From Skeletonema tropicum (taxonomy: Eukaryota; Bacillariophyta; Thalassiosirophyceae; Thalassiosirales; Thalassiosiraceae): DNA of 64,000 nucleotides. Shown piece by piece: positions 58,871-64,000 of the stretch. Within the stretch, counting starts at the first letter, position 1, and each line of letters begins with the position of its first letter. The notes under the pieces were generated by a model. It did no database searches. It saw only the letters and a program-made list of their open reading frames with translations, and was not told the DNA's origin. The DNA lies in assembly GCA_037178625.1 (NCBI GenBank), contig CM074137.1:186001-250000 (forward strand), given 5' to 3'. Made by a program: the position numbers and the translations under genes.

Positions 58871-60981
58871 CAATCGAAAGCTCTCGTCGAGCTGGATCGA
58901 TTCGACATACTACCAACCTCATTGGATAAAATGTTGTCAATCAACTCAACTCAACTCGAGAGGATAGGAGTCTAGAATGTCTTCCTAATTTGGAGGAGGA
59001 TATCGAAAATTGACGATATTGCCACCATTGCCACTGCAATCAACATAATTCCACCACCACACTGCCATCAAAATTGACAATAAACACTGTTCGGCCTCCC
59101 TGCGGTCGCCCTCACATATCCAACGAATGAATGATAGTTGGCACGCTACGGTCGATAATCACTGCTCGGCCGCACGATGACGATACAGTTGTAGATATCA
59201 GCCTCATCAGGGGCCTCATATCCAAAACGCTGCGCTGAAGAACGAGGGCGTAGATCTGGTAAGATCCATGATGGGTTGACTGCTGTAAGCTGTAAGATCC
59301 CAAAAAGCGACCACTTAGATCAGGTGCTATCATGACAGTTGGCACGGGCCATCACAATGATGATGCAGCTCCCCTTCCTCCGGTCGGCTCGCTTTGACGA
59401 TTGTTGGAGAGGTGGTGGAGTTGAATGTTGAATGCAACAATGAACAATGGCATCTATCAGAATTTGAAGTGGTGAGTGGTGTCTGCTTTGGATCTTTGGA
59501 AGTTGTGAGTTGTGACATTGACAGCTTCTCACTTTTTGACCCACACCGAACACCGAATAGAACCTCAACACAATGGAACAATCAGTAGTAGCACCTACTG
59601 CCGTGCCAACCAAATGGACGGTGCTGATCAATGCGATCAATGAAAAGAGAAGTACTGCTCAGCGTTCTTAGGCGAGCTGTGTAGTGCAACGTACCAACCT
59701 TCATGGACGGTGCTACATCTAGACCGATGCTTCTGTCTTCAGCTTCAGCGCGCAGCGTTGGATAAGCCCAGACAGACCTCAAATCCGTCGGCCGGGCCCA
59801 TTTTAGATCGAGCTGTGACAATTAGTGGGCGGTACGGTCGGCCGAATTGTGGTTATTGGATATTGGTATTGGACTAATCGATATCGATAGCGCTTGAGAC
59901 TGAGACGACGATTCGAATGGTCGTCTCATTGTTATGCGCGAAGCGAGCGCAGCGAGCTGAGCGCTGCCATTGCCATTGAGAATATTTGGATTCTAGACCC
60001 CTCTTGAGTTGAGTCGATTGTCAAAAGATTGATATTATGCCTCGATACTACGCCCAGTCGATAGAGCACGACAAGAGCTTTCCAAAACGCCACTCATTCG
60101 CCTTGATACGACCGCTACAGCATACAAATTGATGGATTTGGATTACTGAATTATTGACATACAAATTGTGTTGTTGGCGCTGCTACTCCGTGCTTTGTGC
60201 TGCTAGCCTGAATGATAATGATACGAACAATGGAGACGGAGAGCAGATCCTCCTCTGCTATTACATATTGGACTAATCTTCATTCCATACAAATACAAAT
60301 GCCAATTATGCAGTGCAGAGATTGACTCCATCGCCATCGCCGCCACTGTATGCCTGAGAGTGATAATGAGGTTGTAGCGCAATCATTGAACGACCTGATT
60401 AGACCGTCGTCGGACGAAAGTGATTGATGATATCAATTTGGACCAAGTTTCAATCGGTGTGTCACCGACAGCAAGTAATGAGAGGCAGGAGATGGTATTT
60501 TGAGAGCAGAGGAGATGAGAATGAAAGCATCTTTTGTTCGTTGTGTTGTTGTTATTATTATAAGTTAAATCGCATCAAAAGTAGAAAAATGATTGCCTTG
60601 CCCAATCCAATCCAATCAATAATAATATACACCATACACCAACATCAACATATCAGCCAGGCCAGGCCAGGCCAGTCTTCTCAGTGTCCATCACATCATG
60701 ATAAGTAGTGAAGTGCAGTGCCTCATGTCATTTCATTTCATTTCAGTTCTCACCAGTCACTACCACTACTTCTTCGACAACTTCTTTCCAATGCTACCAA
60801 TCAAGCCCAACAGTCTAAAACGAAATGAAGGTTTGTAAGGCTGACACTCTCGAATGGGCAATGGCTTGCCCACTCCATAGAAATATCCAAAAGCCCCTCC
60901 CAATCCGCCAGTATTGCCCTGACGACGATCAACAGTATAAAATCCAAATTCTTTCACAAGTCCCTCCTCCGTAAAGTCCAT
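58433..60981. repeat. Repeat unit 24, L type (2549 bp)
   Basis: Two hexamers. Twelve extra bases: near 58838, 59059 (two), 59501, 59751 (two), 59938 (two), 60098, 60208, 60354 and 60424. A second, smaller insertion burst. Confidence 0.94.
60277..60503 (+). pseudogene. Acidic C-terminal exon, copy E24, frameshifted
   Basis: One extra C near 60354 (same site as E17) and one extra T near 60424 break the frame. Confidence 0.4.
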
Positions 60982-61395
60982 ATGAAAACTCTGTGGCGGC
61001 AATGTCAACTTCAACTTCAATTCCCTAGCAGTGTTTGTGTTTGCATCAGAATCATCATCAGAATCATCATGAGCAGCAGCAGAAGCTGGCGGCTCTACTC
61101 CCATGAACGGAGCAATCTGCGTCGAAACCTGCCGTCCATACCACCAAACACGATTCGGCTGCAATGGATCCACCGTAAACGTAAACCCAAACGTATTCTG
61201 CTCAATATCGAATGATTCCTCTAATTTGAACCCTCCTCTCCCAGTGCATCCAAATATTCCGTTCTTCAAGGCCAATGGGACCAACGACGGCGGCGACGAA
61301 TTCAAAATCTTGAGAAAGGCATGCTCCGGAGTCTTTGGTGCCGATTCCGATTTCGGGGCCGAGGATTTGTTTGGCGTGTTGTACGATATGAGGTG
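60766..61395 (-). CDS. NTF2/SnoaL-like protein, copy G25, frame intact
   Basis: Core identical to G2. Confidence 0.6.
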   Translation of the reverse strand, partial: HLISYNTPNKSSAPKSESAPKTPEHAFLKILNSSPPSLVPLALKNGIFGCTGRGGFKLEESFDIEQNTFGFTFTVDPLQPNRVWWYGRQVSTQIAPFMGVEPPASAAAHDDSDDDSDANTNTARELKLKLTLPPQSFHMDFTEEGLVKEFGFYTVDRRQGNTGGLGGAFGYFYGVGKPLPIRECQPYKPSFRFRLLGLIGSIGKKLSKK

Positions 61396-63512
61396 TCAGA
61401 TTGAGACGATTCGACCATCAATCGAAAGCTCTCGTCGAGCTGGATCGATTCGACATACTACCAACCTCATTGGATAAAATGTTGTCAATCAACTCAACTC
61501 AACTCGAGAGGATAGGAGTCTAGAATGTCTTCCTAATTTGGAGGAGGATATCGAAAATTGACGATATTGCCACCATTGCCACTGCAATCAACATAATTCC
61601 ACCACCACTGCCATCAAAATTGACAATAAACACTGTTCGGCCTCCCTGCGGTCGCCCTCACATATCCAACGAATGAATGATAGTTGGCACGCTACGGTCG
61701 ATAATCACTGCTCGGCCGCACGATGACGATACAGTTGTAGATATCAGCCTCATCAGGGGCCTCATATCCAAAACGCTGCGCTGAAGAACGAGGGCGTAGA
61801 TCTGGTAAGATCCATGATGGGTTGACTGCTGTAAGCTGTAAGATCCCAAAAAGCGACCACTTAGATCAGGTGCTATCATGACAGTTGGCACGGGCCATCA
61901 CAATGATGATGCAGCTCCCCTTCCTCCGGTCGGCTCGCTTTGACGATTGTTGGAGAGGTGGTGGAGTTGAATGTTGAATGCAACAATGAACAATGGCATC
62001 TATCAGAATTTGAAGTGGTGAGTGGTGTCTGCTTTGGATCTTTGGAGTTGTGAGTTGTGACATTGACAGCTTCTCACTTTTTGACCCACACCGAACACCG
62101 AATAGAACCTCAACACAATGGAACAATCAGTAGTAGCACCTACTGCCGTGCCAACCAAATGGACGGTGCTGATCAATGCGATCAATGAAAAGAGAAGTAC
62201 TGCTCAGCGTTCTTAGGCGAGCTGTGTAGTGCAACGTACCAACCTTCATGGACGGTGCTACATCTAGACCGATGCTTCTGTCTTCAGCTTCAGCGCAGCG
62301 TTGGATAAGCCCAGACAGACCTCAAATCCGTCGGCCGGGCCCATTTTAGATCGAGCTGTGACAATTAGTGGGCGGTACGGTCGGCCGAATTGTGGTTATT
62401 GGATATTGGTATTGGACTAATCGATATCGATAGCGCTTGAGACGACGATTCGAATGGTCGTCTCATTGTTATGCGAAGCGAGCGCAGCGAGCTGAGCGCT
62501 GCCATTGCCATTGAGAATATTTGGATTCTAGACCCCTCTTGAGTTGAGTCGATTGTCAAAAGATTGATATTATGCCTCGATACTACGCCCAGTCGATAGA
62601 GCACGACAAGAGCTTTCCAAAACGCCACTCATCGCCTTGATACGACCGCTACAGCATACAAATTGATGGATTTGGATTACTGAATTATTGACATACAAAT
62701 TGTGTTGTTGGCGCTGCTACTCCGTGCTTTGTGCTGCTAGCTGAATGATAATGATACGAACAATGGAGACGGAGAGCAGATCCTCCTCTGCTATTACATA
62801 TTGGACTAATCTTCATTCCATACAAATACAAATGCCAATTATGCAGTGCAGAGATTGACTCCATCGCCATCGCCGCCACTGTATGCTGAGAGTGATAATG
62901 AGGTTGTAGCGCAATCATTGAACGACCTGATTAGACCGTCGTCGGACGAAAGTGATGATGATATCAATTTGGACCAAGTTTCAATCGGTGTGTCACCGAC
63001 AGCAAGTAATGAGAGGCAGGAGATGGTATTTTGAGAGCAGAGGAGATGAGAATGAAAGCATCTTTTGTTCGTTGTGTTGTTGTTATTATTATAAGTTAAA
63101 TCGCATCAAAAGTAGAAAAATGATTGCCTTGCCCAATCCAATCCAATCAATAATAATATACACCATACACCAACATCAACATATCAGCCAGGCCAGGCCA
63201 GGCCAGTCTTCTCAGTGTCCATCACATCATGATAAGTAGTGAAGTGCAGTGCCTCATGTCATTTCATTTCATTTCAGTTCTCACCAGTCACTACCACTAC
63301 TTCTTCGACAACTTCTTTCCAATGCTACCAATCAAGCCCAACAGTCTAAAACGAAATGAAGGTTTGTAAGGCTGACACTCTCGAATGGGCAATGGCTTGC
63401 CCACTCCATAGAAATATCCAAAAGCCCCTCCCAATCCGCCAGTATTGCCCTGACGACGATCAACAGTATAAAATCCAAATTCTTTCACAAGTCCCTCCTC
63501 CGTAAAGTCCAT
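60982..63512. repeat. Repeat unit 25, S type (2531 bp)
   Basis: One hexamer, no private indel seen; same length as unit 5. Confidence 0.95.
62810..63034 (+). CDS. Acidic C-terminal exon, copy E25
   Basis: Frame identical to E1. Confidence 0.4.
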   Translation, partial: SSFHTNTNANYAVQRLTPSPSPPLYAESDNEVVAQSLNDLIRPSSDESDDDINLDQVSIGVSPTASNERQEMVF

Positions 63513-63926
63513 ATGAAAACTCTGTGGCGGCAATGTCAACTTCAACTTCAATTCCCTAGCAGTGTTTGTGTTTGCATCAGAATCATCATCAGAATCATCA
63601 TGAGCAGCAGCAGAAGCTGGCGGCTCTACTCCCATGAACGGAGCAATCTGCGTCGAAACCTGCCGTCCATACCACCAAACACGATTCGGCTGCAATGGAT
63701 CCACCGTAAACGTAAACCCAAACGTATTCTGCTCAATATCGAATGATTCCTCTAATTTGAACCCTCCTCTCCCAGTGCATCCAAATATTCCGTTCTTCAA
63801 GGCCAATGGGACCAACGACGGCGGCGACGAATTCAAAATCTTGAGAAAGGCATGCTCCGGAGTCTTTGGTGCCGATTCCGATTTCGGGGCCGAGGATTTG
63901 TTTGGCGTGTTGTACGATATGAGGTG
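63297..63926 (-). CDS. NTF2/SnoaL-like protein, copy G26, frame intact
   Basis: Core identical to G2. This is the last copy, complete within the window. Confidence 0.6.
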   Translation of the reverse strand, partial: HLISYNTPNKSSAPKSESAPKTPEHAFLKILNSSPPSLVPLALKNGIFGCTGRGGFKLEESFDIEQNTFGFTFTVDPLQPNRVWWYGRQVSTQIAPFMGVEPPASAAAHDDSDDDSDANTNTARELKLKLTLPPQSFHMDFTEEGLVKEFGFYTVDRRQGNTGGLGGAFGYFYGVGKPLPIRECQPYKPSFRFRLLGLIGSIGKKLSKK

Positions 63927-64000
63927 TCAGATTGAGACGATTCGACCATCAATCGAAAGCTCTCGTCGAGCTGGATCGATTCGACATACTACCAACCTCA
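63513..64000. repeat. Repeat unit 26 (partial, 488 bp)
   Basis: First 488 bp of another unit, cut by the window edge. The hexamer site is not reached, so its class is unknown. Confidence 0.95.

Larger units (their letters stand above)
1..64000. repeat. Macrosatellite-like tandem array, ~2.53 kb unit x 25.2 copies
   Basis: The same sequence recurs from one edge of the window to the other. A landmark ATG (in CATATGAAAACTCTG) occurs at 41, 2578, 5120, 7653, 10185, 12716, 15247, 17786, 20324, 22862, 25403, 27936, 30472, 33004, 35538, 38074, 40622, 43174, 45738, 48287, 50831, 53363, 55895, 58433, 60982 and 63513. The spacings run from 2531 to 2564 bp. All units have the same orientation and there is no spacer, so the unit boundary used here is arbitrary. 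Four clean length classes exist: 2531 (S), 2532 (S+), 2536 (L-) and 2537 (L). They differ only at a TGAGAC hexamer and the adjoining T run; further length excess is scattered small indels. Neither end of the array is in the window, so the total size is unknown. A chromosomal macrosatellite and a concatemer of a small circle cannot be told apart here. Confidence 0.98.

Noticed and set aside
1..64000. Transposon or retroelement array
   Set aside because: No transposase, integrase or reverse transcriptase frame, no terminal inverted or long terminal repeats and no target-site duplication between units.
1..64000. Ribosomal RNA repeat, CRISPR array or tRNA cluster
   Set aside because: The unit has no recognisable rRNA core sequence or tRNA-like cloverleaf. 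A 2.5 kb unit with protein-like frames is not a CRISPR repeat-spacer structure.
1..64000. Concatemer of a small DNA virus genome
   Set aside because: No replication protein or capsid-like frame is visible in the 2.5 kb unit.

Overview
The whole 64 kb window is one head-to-tail tandem array. A unit of about 2.53 kb repeats 25 times in full, all in the same orientation, with partial units at both edges and no flanking single-copy DNA. The units are nearly identical. Almost all differences I can see are small indels, so the array is either very young or strongly homogenised. I see no ribosomal RNA, tRNA, transposase, reverse transcriptase, replication-initiator or CRISPR sequence.

The content is eukaryotic. 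Coding frames are short and broken without obvious start codons, as expected of exons, and there are splice-like motifs. The best-supported gene, minus strand and one per unit, encodes the C-terminal part of what I take to be an NTF2/SnoaL-like fold protein of the kind common in diatoms and other stramenopile algae. Key features are an RVWWYGR block, a GNTGGLGGAFG block and a basic C-terminus. A diatom or related alga is therefore my best guess, from family recognition only.

Layout of one unit, using the first (41-2577): the 5' part of the NTF2-like frame (minus strand, to about 454); about 700 bp without a convincing gene, including a possible small exon with a GTGAGT donor (969-1076); a 32-codon ATG frame (1177-1275) that may be a first exon; a palindrome cluster (1479-1530) holding the main polymorphic site; an acidic 3'-terminal-exon-like frame on the plus strand (1875-2099); a 262-bp convergent 3'-3' spacer (2100-2361); and the 3' part of the next NTF2-like copy.

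The most interesting structure is in the order of the units. A TGAGAC hexamer is present twice (long units, 2536-2537 bp) or once (short units, 2531-2532 bp). Along the array the types run LL SSSS LLLL SSSS LLLL SSSS LL S. This looks like a higher-order repeat of eight units (about 20.3 kb) made of two four-unit blocks. A second notable feature is a burst of single-base insertions at about 38.1-50.1 kb, which looks like unpolished long-read sequence and breaks most gene copies there. Of the 25 complete copies of the NTF2-like frame, 13 are uninterrupted from residue 1 of the 179-codon core to the stop. In the consensus this frame has no in-frame ATG at its 5' end. Three copies carry an extra base, each at a different site, that would join it to an upstream ATG.
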